Positions 1 through 6,132 of a stretch of 6,914 bases of DNA are shown piece after piece. The stretch's first letter is position 1. Every line of letters starts with the position of its first letter. Location: assembly GCA_022360075.1 (NCBI GenBank), contig JAKSDN010001077.1:1-6914 (forward strand), read 5' to 3'. The notes under the pieces are model-generated. The model was not told the DNA's origin. It did no database searches and was given only the letters and a program-made list of their open reading frames with translations. The DNA comes from Kiloniellales bacterium (GTDB lineage Bacteria; Pseudomonadota; Alphaproteobacteria; Kiloniellales; JAKSDN01). The translations under genes and the position numbers were made by a program.

Positions 1-128
1 CCGCGGTCGTAGAAGGTGAGAACCGAGACCTCGAACTCGCGCGGGTCGAGGGCCTTGGCCAGGGCGACGAGCTGGCGCTCCGCCCCGCCGGTCTCGAGCG
101 CGCGGATCAGGTAGGCGACCCGGATCAT
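1..128 (-). CDS. Glycosyltransferase family 4 protein, N-terminal fragment (runs off the left edge)
   Basis: Only the first 42 codons are present. Translation from the ATG at 128-126 begins MIRVAYLIRALETGGAERQ. A short beta strand followed by a loop with T13-G14-G15-A16-E17 is the usual start of GT-B fold, GT4-type transferases, where the Gly-rich loop sits near the acceptor/donor cleft. In that family the nucleotide-sugar-binding half is C-terminal and lies outside this window. The likely role is cytoplasmic transfer of a sugar to a lipid-linked glycan, but donor and acceptor cannot be told from this fragment. The ribosome binding site is weak (a GGGGCGAGA-like stretch about 10 nt upstream). 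The gene diverges from the asparagine synthetase gene, leaving a 137-bp intergenic region. The family call is fairly secure and the specificity is unknown. Confidence 0.8.
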   Translation of the reverse strand, partial: MIRVAYLIRALETGGAERQLVALAKALDPREFEVSVLTFYDR

Positions 129-168
129 GGCCGCGCTGTCTCGCCCCGGCCGGCCGCCCAGACAAGCC

Positions 169-197
169 TTGACGCGCTCGCGGGATCATTCGATACG
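169..197 (+). promoter_or_regulatory. Candidate sigma-70-type promoter for the asparagine synthetase gene
   Basis: TTGACG at 169-174 matches the -35 element used by housekeeping sigma factors in alphaproteobacteria. A 17-bp spacer leads to GATACG at 192-197, a poor -10 with 3 of 6 matches to TATAAT. It lies about 70 bp upstream of the ATG at 266, leaving room for a leader with a small G+C-rich inverted repeat (GTCGG...CCGAC, 211-230). It is the best candidate I see in the 129-265 divergent region. I could not identify a convincing promoter for the opposite-strand gene there. Confidence 0.35.
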
Positions 198-265
198 GTG
201 CTGGCCAATCGTCGGCCGGGCCGGACCGACGGCGGACGGCGTTGTTGAAGGATGATCAAAGGTTT

Positions 266-2107
266 ATGTGCGGCCTTGCGGCACTCTTCGAAGCGGAGCG
301 AGACTTCGCGCCCGAGCTGATCGAGGCGATCGAGCGGGATCTGTTCCACCGTGGCCCGGACTCCGGCGGCTCTTTCTGCGAGCCGGGCGTGTCCCTGGTC
401 TTCCGCCGACTCGCGATTCTCGATCCCGAACCGCGTTCCGACCAGCCGATGCAGGATCCCAGCGGCCGCTACGTCATCGTCTTCAACGGCGAGATCTACA
501 ACTACCGGGCCCTGCGCGCCGAGCTGGTCCATGCCGGTGTGAACTTTCGCGGCGACGGCGACACCGAGGCGATCCTGCAGGGCTACATCACCTGGGGCGA
601 GGGCCTGCTCGATCGCCTGGAGGGCATGTACGCCTTCGTGATCTGGGACCGCCAGGATCGGGTCGCGATCGCGGCGCGCGATCCCTTCGGCATCAAACCG
701 CTCTATATGGCGCGCCGCGGCGGCCTCACTGCTTTCGCCAGCGAGATGCGCCCGCTGCGACGCCTGGTCGGCACCGAGCCCGACCCGGATGCCGTGGCCG
801 AGCTGCTGCTGTTCCGCTTTGCCGCGGGACGGCACAGCAACCTCAAGGGCATCGAGCTGATCCCCGGCGGCAGCCTCGTGCGCTTCGAGCTCGCCAGCGG
901 CCGCTACGCCGAGCGCCGCTTCTGCGACGTGCTCGGGACCCTCGAGCCCGATTCCTCGATGACCGAGGAGGGGGCGCTCGAGACGATCGAGGCCGCGCTG
1001 ATCGAGTCGCTCGAGGCTCATCTGCAAAGCGACGTGGGCTATGCCGTTCAGCTTTCCGGCGGTGTCGACTCGAGCCTGATCACGGCGCTCGCCAGCGAGC
1101 GCTGCCCCGCCCGGCTTCGGACCTATGGCGTCAGCCTCGGCGACCTGCCCGAGGATGAGGGGCACTATCGGCGTCAGGTCGTTGATCGCTACCGGCCCGA
1201 GCATCACGAGATCGCGCTGACGGACCGCGACTTCGCCGATGCCATGCCGCGCGCGGCGGCGCACATGGAAGGCCCGGTGCCGCACTTCGGCTGCGTCATG
1301 CTGATGCTGCTGTGCGACCGGATTCGCGAGACCGACAAGGTCGTGCTGACCGGCGAGGGGGCCGACGAGTTCTTCGGCGGTTACAGCCGCTACGGCGACT
1401 GGCGCCGGCTGCACAAGTTCGGCCGCATCGCCGACCTGGTGCCATCCTTTCTCTGGCCGCTGCTGCGGCGCTACAGCGGGGTCCGGCGCTTCGCCGGGCG
1501 CGACGCCGCCATCGACTCGCAGGTCTACTTCGACGTGCTCACCCTGCGGGAGATCTTCCCGGACATCCTGCCCAAACCGGGCGCGCGGGAGGCGGCGGCC
1601 GGCCGCTTCAGCGATTTCCGCGACCGCATGATCGCCGCCGACCAAGTTTCCTACCTGCCGTCGCTTCTGATGCGCCAGGACAAGATGGCGATGGCGGCCT
1701 CGGTCGAGGCGCGCGTGCCCTTCACCCATCTGCCCTTGGCCCGAGTGGCGAACCGGATCCCGCGTCACCTGCGCATACCCGGCGGGACCACCAAGCCTCT
1801 GCTCAAGCAGGTCGCCAAGAAGTGGCTGCCGGCCGACTTGGTCGAGCGCCGCAAGGTCGGGCTCGTCCTGCCGCTGGCGGACTGGCTGGAGAGCCCCGAG
1901 GGCCTGGGCCGCTATCTCGACTACATGGCCGCGCCCGACAGCGGCCTCGGCGGCTTCACCGAGCCCAAGCGCCTGCGCGGACTTGTCGAGGCTTTCCGCC
2001 AGGGGCAGCGGGATTCGCGGGGTGTGCCACTGCTCGGCCACCTGCTGACCATCGAGGCCTGGCTGCGTTCCTTGGACGGCAAAGGCGAGTTCGCCGAAGC
2101 GGCCTGA
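266..2107 (+). CDS. asnB: Asparagine synthetase (glutamine-hydrolysing) / AsnB-type amidotransferase
   Basis: This 613-aa two-domain enzyme uses glutamine ammonia and ATP to turn a carboxylate into an amide, classically aspartate to asparagine, in the cytoplasm. The start is the ATG at 266, not the in-frame TTG at 242, because this places Cys2 as the free N-terminal nucleophile. An AAAGG lies just upstream at 258-262. The glutaminase domain shows H28-R29-G30-P31-D32, NGEIYNY at 74-80, GDGDTE at 96-101 and an ARDPFGIKPLY stretch. The synthetase domain has the ATP loop SGGVDS at 264-269, LTGEGADE at 361-368, LLMRQDKM at 467-474 and VEARVPF at 480-486. Every key motif is intact and the length is normal for the family. 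It sits among glycosyltransferases and converges on a methyltransferase gene, so the real substrate may be a sugar uronate (compare WbpS and WbtH) rather than free aspartate. Family assignment is certain and the substrate is not. Confidence 0.95.
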   Translation: MCGLAALFEAERDFAPELIEAIERDLFHRGPDSGGSFCEPGVSLVFRRLAILDPEPRSDQPMQDPSGRYVIVFNGEIYNYRALRAELVHAGVNFRGDGDTEAILQGYITWGEGLLDRLEGMYAFVIWDRQDRVAIAARDPFGIKPLYMARRGGLTAFASEMRPLRRLVGTEPDPDAVAELLLFRFAAGRHSNLKGIELIPGGSLVRFELASGRYAERRFCDVLGTLEPDSSMTEEGALETIEAALIESLEAHLQSDVGYAVQLSGGVDSSLITALASERCPARLRTYGVSLGDLPEDEGHYRRQVVDRYRPEHHEIALTDRDFADAMPRAAAHMEGPVPHFGCVMLMLLCDRIRETDKVVLTGEGADEFFGGYSRYGDWRRLHKFGRIADLVPSFLWPLLRRYSGVRRFAGRDAAIDSQVYFDVLTLREIFPDILPKPGAREAAAGRFSDFRDRMIAADQVSYLPSLLMRQDKMAMAASVEARVPFTHLPLARVANRIPRHLRIPGGTTKPLLKQVAKKWLPADLVERRKVGLVLPLADWLESPEGLGRYLDYMAAPDSGLGGFTEPKRLRGLVEAFRQGQRDSRGVPLLGHLLTIEAWLRSLDGKGEFAEAA

Positions 2108-2120
2108 GGCGCGTTTCTTT
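2099..2120 (+). terminator. Possible intrinsic terminator overlapping the asparagine synthetase stop codon
   Basis: GC(G)GCC at 2099-2104 can pair with GGCGC at 2108-2112. This gives a five-pair G+C stem with one bulged G and a loop made of the TGA stop codon. GTTTCTTT follows at 2113-2120. The stem is short, so this is a tentative call. It lies in the 11-bp gap between two convergent genes and extends two bases into the end of the methyltransferase gene on the other strand. The reverse strand shows no comparable T tract. Confidence 0.35.
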
Positions 2121-3090
2121 AAGAGCTGCGCTCGCCCCGCTTCTTGCGCGTGATCGCCGTGGGCGAGGTCGGGGCTGGGTTGAGCAGCTCCATAACGCGG
2201 TACTGCTCGGTCCGGGAGAGTTGCTCGTAGCGCGGCCGCCAACTCTCCGGCAGATGCTCCGGGCGGAAGCGGCCGACCGAGATCATGTCGATCGGCTCCA
2301 GGCCCGCCGAATCGATGAGAGCGCAGAACTCGCGCATGTTGTAAGTGCGATCGTTCGGATTGGCGAACTGATCGAGCCAGCGGTTCGAGTAGGTCGGCTT
2401 GACCATCTCGTCGTACCAGGTGTGCACGTCGTCCGCCCGGTCCCGGCGCCTGGCCCGCTCGACCGCCTTCACCAGGGGCAGCAGCAAGTCGCGCGCCGAG
2501 GTGCGATAGAGCCGCTTGAGCCAGCCGCCGCGGAGGAGACGGTTCCGGTGCGCGCAGAAGGACTCGAAGAGGGCGAAGCGCTTCTCGAAGTCATCTTCGC
2601 CGCCCCGCATGATGTCCAGCAGCTCGCAGATTTGCAGGCGCCGGCGGTGGTATTCCTCGCCGTAGGCGTGGACGAAGAGAACGCCGTCGTCGGCGAGCCG
2701 GTCGGCGAGATTCTTGAGGCCGGTCTCGGGCGACTCGACGTGATGGATGACGCCGACGCAATTGATGTAGTCGAAGCGAAAGTCGAAAGGCAGCGGCTGC
2801 ATCATGTCGTGCTGGCGGAAATCGACGGCGACACCATGCTGCTCGGCGAGCTGGCGCGCCGTGGCGATCGAATTGTCGGAGAGATCGATGGCCCAATACT
2901 GGTGCTGGGGCAGGCTGGTCGCGATCCCCATCATGATGTGGCCGGTGCCGCAGCCCGCTTCCAGATAGCGCCCGGGCGCCGAGCAGTGCTTGCGGTACCA
3001 CTCGATATGGCGCCGTTTGATCGGCTCCCCGTAGGAAGGATAGGGGTGCTTGCGATAGAACGCGCGAACGGCCTCGGTCTTGGCGGTCAT
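2119..3090 (-). CDS. Class I SAM-dependent methyltransferase
   Basis: A 323-aa soluble protein with a Rossmann-type methyltransferase core. Motif I is L43-E44-A45-G46-C47-G48-T49-G50, the SAM-binding loop. AIDLS at 67-71 supplies the acidic residue expected to hold the ribose. QHDM at 93-96 and the FDYINCVGVIHH stretch at 106-117 match the later motifs. The N-terminal FYRKHPYPSYGEP (11-23) and the roughly 170-residue C-terminal part, rich in Arg, Tyr and Trp, probably form the acceptor site. The ATG at 3090 has GGAG 10 nt upstream (3101-3104). It is the last gene of a minus-strand operon, 53 bp after the degenerate asparagine synthetase homologue, and its stop faces the asnB stop. By context it probably O- or N-methylates a sugar or an attached group of the glycan. 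The methyl acceptor cannot be read from sequence. Confidence 0.9.
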   Translation of the reverse strand: MTAKTEAVRAFYRKHPYPSYGEPIKRRHIEWYRKHCSAPGRYLEAGCGTGHIMMGIATSLPQHQYWAIDLSDNSIATARQLAEQHGVAVDFRQHDMMQPLPFDFRFDYINCVGVIHHVESPETGLKNLADRLADDGVLFVHAYGEEYHRRRLQICELLDIMRGGEDDFEKRFALFESFCAHRNRLLRGGWLKRLYRTSARDLLLPLVKAVERARRRDRADDVHTWYDEMVKPTYSNRWLDQFANPNDRTYNMREFCALIDSAGLEPIDMISVGRFRPEHLPESWRPRYEQLSRTEQYRVMELLNPAPTSPTAITRKKRGERSS

Positions 3091-3097
3091 GCCGCTC

Positions 3098-3118
3098 TTA
3101 CTCCGGTGCGATGGGCAT
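3098..3118 (-). promoter_or_regulatory. Six-codon mini-ORF carrying the methyltransferase ribosome binding site
   Basis: In the 53-bp gap before the methyltransferase, an ATG at 3118-3116 opens a six-codon frame (MPIAPE) closed by TAA at 3100-3098, 7 nt before the methyltransferase ATG. The GGAG that probably serves as the Shine-Dalgarno (3101-3104) lies within its last codons. No clear ribosome binding site precedes the mini-ORF, so translation of it is doubtful. The useful part of this entry is the placement of the methyltransferase start signal. Confidence 0.3.
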
Positions 3119-3143
3119 GGGCTTTGGTGCGCCGAGAGGCGGC

Positions 3144-4982
3144 CTAAAGTGCGGTCCTAAGCGGCTCGGCCGGTGGCGCCGCAGCACCGCTGTCTCGCGA
3201 CGCGGGGCTCAGGAAACGCTCCATGGTCAGCAGGACGTTCAGGCAGACGGCATGGTCGTGCCGGCCGGCGTCGTGCTCCTCGATCAGTCGGGCGAGCGTG
3301 TCCATGTCGAGAAAGCCCAGGTCGGCCAGCCGTTCCGAGTTGGCGAGCCCCTCGATCCGTCGCAGGACGCTTCGGTTCGCCGCGAGCGCGGCCTTGGGGC
3401 TGGGCCAGGAGCGCTCCTGCCAGCCGGGGCTTTGCGGATAGGGCGTCCCGAAGAGCCGGTTGGCCGCCATCCTTAGCGCCTTGATCGCGGTCTGCCGGCG
3501 CAGGCTGTGGGCGGCGGTCACGTTGGTGTTGGCGTTGCGCACGGCCATGACCGCTGGGCTCAGGCGGCTAATCGCGTCCTGGTAGGCCGTGCCATTGCGC
3601 TTCTGCTCCGCGGTCATCGCTATCGCCAGGTCGAACAGCCGGTTCTCCAGCGCCGGCGCGCGGCAGTCCGCGAAGGTCCGGATCGAGGCCATCATCGGGA
3701 AGGAGTAGTGCCGCGAGAGATTGTGCAGATGCATGTATTCCCAGAGGTCGTAATCCGCCGCGCCAAGGGCCCGCCCTCGCTCCACGATCTGCTCGACCGC
3801 CGCTCGCAGATGCTCTTCGAGACGCGCACGGGCCGGAGGCTTGACCAGCGTGAAGGGATCGCTCGTCTTCAGCCGGTAGGACACACCGGCGATGAAGTCG
3901 CCCGCGATATCGCGTGAGAGCGGCCGCAGCCGATGGTGCAGGGCAGGGCGTCCGAACAGTCGGGCCGGTTCCTTGGGCAGGTAGAGCCCGCCGAAGAAGA
4001 TATCCAGGCCGAGACCGATCAGCATCGTATCGGCGATCGACCGGAGCGCCGCTCCGTAGCCCAGGAAATGCGCCTCCGTGTAAAGCTGCATGCCGCCAGT
4101 CAGGAAGACCGCGTCGTCGACGACCGCGTCGTAGAGGTCGGGCGGCCTCGGCACGAAGTGGTGCGCCGCGCCCGCCGCGGCCGCGACCTCGGCGGCGACG
4201 GCGACCTCGTTGTTCGGCCTGAGCGCGGTGGTCACGCAGGGCAGCGCGTTCGCTGCCGCCGCGAGGATCGCGCGCGAATCCAAGCCGCCGCTGAGCAGGA
4301 GCCCGCAACGCGAGCCGTCCGACGTGGCCATCGCCGTTGCCTCGCGCAGCCCCTCGGCCAGGTCGCGCACCAAAGCGGTGCCGCCGGCGTGCTTTCGGCT
4401 GAAATCGGGCGACCAGTACTTCTCGAGCTTTGGGCCAGGGTCCTGCGGTGAGACGGTGAGCGTTGCGGCGGAGGTCAGATAGGCGATGCCGCGATCGAAG
4501 CTGCGCTCGCCCAGGAGCCGCCTGAAGTAGAGAAACTCGAAGACCGCCTCGGGCTCGAGCTTCGCCCGGCCTTGGGCCTGCCGCTCGTCGAAGAGCGGCT
4601 TGGGCGAGAGCGCGGCGGACAGGCGCCCTTCTTCCTGCGCGTAGTAGAGCGCGAGCGAGGCGAAACGGTCGTTGCCGATCGTCAGCGCGCCGCTCGCCGG
4701 ATCGTAGATCACCACCAGGAACGAGCCGTTCAGGTCGCGCAGGAAGTCTTGCGGGTTGCCGGCCTTCTCGAAGCGCCGTAACACGGCCTCGTCGTCGCGC
4801 TTGCCCTCGGCGATCGGATTGCCGAGCAGCGCGAGCAGCCTGTCGCTGGTGCGCAGCAGGCGTAGCGCCGGATGCAGGTTCTCGCTCGACAGGCGCAGAC
4901 GCCGATCGGCGAAAGCCGCCTCGGAACAGGGCTCGAGCCGCGCTTCGGCGTCGTAGTCGATCCGGAAGGAAAAGCGGTTCAT
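3144..4982 (-). CDS. Asparagine synthetase homologue with degenerate, glutaminase-dead N-terminal domain
   Basis: A 612-aa protein starting at the ATG at 4982-4980. The frame stays open further upstream, but that extension runs through another gene and is spurious. The ATG overlaps the upstream stop as ATGA. The N-terminal half keeps the outline of an Ntn glutaminase fold (NGSFLVVIYD at 85-94, NDRFASLALYY at 104-114) but residue 2 is Asn, not Cys, and no RGPD, NGEIYN or GDTE motif is present. Glutamine hydrolysis is therefore not expected. The C-terminal half keeps the ATP loop S231-G232-G233-L234-D235-S236. The counterpart of GEGADE reads G323-L324-G325-L326-D327-I328, losing both Glu residues. 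FADCRAPALENRLFD at 437-451 matches the VEARVPFLD region. Beta-lactam synthetase and lasso-peptide cyclases are known homologues without an active glutaminase. This one probably adenylates a carboxylate and accepts ammonia or another amine, possibly on a glycan; alternatively it is non-catalytic. The family is sure, the reaction unknown. Confidence 0.88.
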   Translation of the reverse strand: MNRFSFRIDYDAEARLEPCSEAAFADRRLRLSSENLHPALRLLRTSDRLLALLGNPIAEGKRDDEAVLRRFEKAGNPQDFLRDLNGSFLVVIYDPASGALTIGNDRFASLALYYAQEEGRLSAALSPKPLFDERQAQGRAKLEPEAVFEFLYFRRLLGERSFDRGIAYLTSAATLTVSPQDPGPKLEKYWSPDFSRKHAGGTALVRDLAEGLREATAMATSDGSRCGLLLSGGLDSRAILAAAANALPCVTTALRPNNEVAVAAEVAAAAGAAHHFVPRPPDLYDAVVDDAVFLTGGMQLYTEAHFLGYGAALRSIADTMLIGLGLDIFFGGLYLPKEPARLFGRPALHHRLRPLSRDIAGDFIAGVSYRLKTSDPFTLVKPPARARLEEHLRAAVEQIVERGRALGAADYDLWEYMHLHNLSRHYSFPMMASIRTFADCRAPALENRLFDLAIAMTAEQKRNGTAYQDAISRLSPAVMAVRNANTNVTAAHSLRRQTAIKALRMAANRLFGTPYPQSPGWQERSWPSPKAALAANRSVLRRIEGLANSERLADLGFLDMDTLARLIEEHDAGRHDHAVCLNVLLTMERFLSPASRDSGAAAPPAEPLRTAL

Positions 4983-6118
4983 TCCGCCACCGCGGGCTCG
5001 GGCCGCTCGCCGACCTTCAGGATCGCGGCGAAACGCTCGACGAAGAGGCGGGCGGCTTCCTCTCCGTCGAGATGCCGGCGATAGGCCGTCTGGGCGGCCT
5101 GCGCCATCGCGACGCGGCGGGCGTCGTTCGCGGAAAGCACCTCGATCTTCTCTTCCAGATCGCTCAGGTCCCAGCGGTGCGTGGCGATGGTCTCGCCATC
5201 GCGGAAGAGATCCGGCCAGGTCTCCATGTGCGACATGTCGGGTTTCAACGCCAGCGCGCCGGCAACGAAGATCTCGAAGTCGCGCAGCGTGATCTCGCCG
5301 AGCCCGAAGGGCGAGATGACGATCCGCGACTCGGCGAGCTCGCGCAGGTAGGCCCGGCGGCCCAGCTTGTCGGTCGAAAGGCGTGCGGCCAGCCGCTCGC
5401 GGATGGCGCGCCGCTGCCAGGCGACGCTGTGGCGCGCGTAGCCGGTGCCGATCCGACAGGTAAAGCCGCGCCGTCTGGGCCGCTCGGCCGGAACCCAGCG
5501 CTGTGAGGTTTTGAGCAAGGCCGGCACGGCCAGGTGGCGGAAGGCCGCCATGCGTAGCGGCCCGAACAAGGCGTAGTCGGCCAGGCCGGAGTTCCAGCCC
5601 ACATTCAGCTTTGCGAGCAACGCTGGAGAGGCAATCGGCTCCGAGCGCTCGTCCTGGTCGTCTGTGACGCCGTTGTGCCGGTGGTAGTAATCGGCATAGG
5701 GACGATAGCCGTAGAGTGGGCCCAGATAGCGCGTCCGGTCGCGCAGGAGCTGGTTCTTGAAGTAGGCCGTGACCATCGGCAGGGCCCGGGCGTGATCCCA
5801 GCCGCTGCTGTCGGTGATGTCGAAGTAGAACAGCTTCGGCGCCGCCTCGGCCAGCACCGCGATGCGCTCGAGCACGGCGTCGCTTTCCGTCACCCAGCGC
5901 GGGCTGTAGAACTTGCTGTCCAGGATCAGGACATCGCAATCGCTGACGGCCGCGCGATCGCTGTCGTCCGTGAACAAGGTGATCTCGATGCCGCAGTCCG
6001 CCAGCGCCCGGCGATGCACGATCAGGGGAAAGAGGAACGCGCAGCCATTGGGCGAGGTGAAGCCGGCGGTCAGGACGTGGGCGCGGGTCAGGGTGAGAAG
6101 TCTCCTAAGGGAGCGCAT
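4979..6118 (-). CDS. CgeB-like / GT-B fold glycosyltransferase
   Basis: A 379-aa cytoplasmic protein with no signal peptide or membrane segment. The C-terminal block SPFGLGEITLRDFEIF (269-284), followed by AGALALKPDMSHMETWPD (286-303), is the donor-binding signature of the CgeB/YkvP-type glycosyltransferase group (GT-B fold, Glyco_trans_1_2-like). E275 and D280-F281-E282 are candidates for contacts with the sugar nucleotide. The N-terminal half (TAGFTSPNGCAFL, later YFDITDSSGWD and YLGPLYGYRPYADYYHR) would be the acceptor half. The start used is the ATG at 6118, which has no good Shine-Dalgarno. Homologues I recall begin close to the VLTAGF strand, so the first 14 residues may not be translated. 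Its stop overlaps the next gene as ATGA, implying translational coupling with the asparagine synthetase homologue. It is the first gene of the minus-strand operon. Donor and acceptor sugars are unknown. Confidence 0.8.
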   Translation of the reverse strand: MRSLRRLLTLTRAHVLTAGFTSPNGCAFLFPLIVHRRALADCGIEITLFTDDSDRAAVSDCDVLILDSKFYSPRWVTESDAVLERIAVLAEAAPKLFYFDITDSSGWDHARALPMVTAYFKNQLLRDRTRYLGPLYGYRPYADYYHRHNGVTDDQDERSEPIASPALLAKLNVGWNSGLADYALFGPLRMAAFRHLAVPALLKTSQRWVPAERPRRRGFTCRIGTGYARHSVAWQRRAIRERLAARLSTDKLGRRAYLRELAESRIVISPFGLGEITLRDFEIFVAGALALKPDMSHMETWPDLFRDGETIATHRWDLSDLEEKIEVLSANDARRVAMAQAAQTAYRRHLDGEEAARLFVERFAAILKVGERPEPAVAE

Positions 6119-6121
6119 GGC

Positions 6122-6125
6122 GAGG
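6122..6125 (+). promoter_or_regulatory. Ribosome binding site that fixes the GTG start of the GH88 gene
   Basis: GAGG lies 7 nt before the GTG at 6133. The frame has an in-frame TAA at 6106-6108 and no ATG, GTG or TTG between that stop and 6133, so this site and the GTG define the start. It lies within the 14-bp gap between the two divergent start codons. Confidence 0.6.
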
Positions 6126-6132
6126 CGACGCC

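Noticed and set aside
266..2107. Exosortase (XrtA)-associated amidotransferase
   Set aside because: The architecture and length fit, but no exosortase, PEP-CTERM protein or other Xrt-system gene is present in the window, so the general family name is kept.
125..2242. A 705-codon open frame on the minus strand opposite the asparagine synthetase gene
   Set aside because: Its translation is low-complexity Arg/Ala/Gly/Gln-rich sequence with no family motifs, while the plus strand encodes every asparagine synthetase motif. Long antisense frames are normal in DNA this G+C-rich.
1312..3147. A 611-codon plus-strand frame overlapping asnB and the methyltransferase
   Set aside because: It gives no recognisable domain and lies out of frame or antisense to two well-supported genes, so it is a shadow frame.
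3144..4982. Lasso-peptide cyclase (McjC-like) reading of the degenerate asparagine synthetase homologue
   Set aside because: No McjB-type protease, leader-binding protein or short precursor peptide is visible nearby, and the neighbours are glycosyltransferase and methyltransferase genes. The similarity is at superfamily level only.
4983..5939. N-terminal extension that would make the asparagine synthetase homologue a 931-aa fusion
   Set aside because: The extension is an out-of-frame reading of the glycosyltransferase gene. The internal ATG at 4982 with its ATGA overlap is the natural start.
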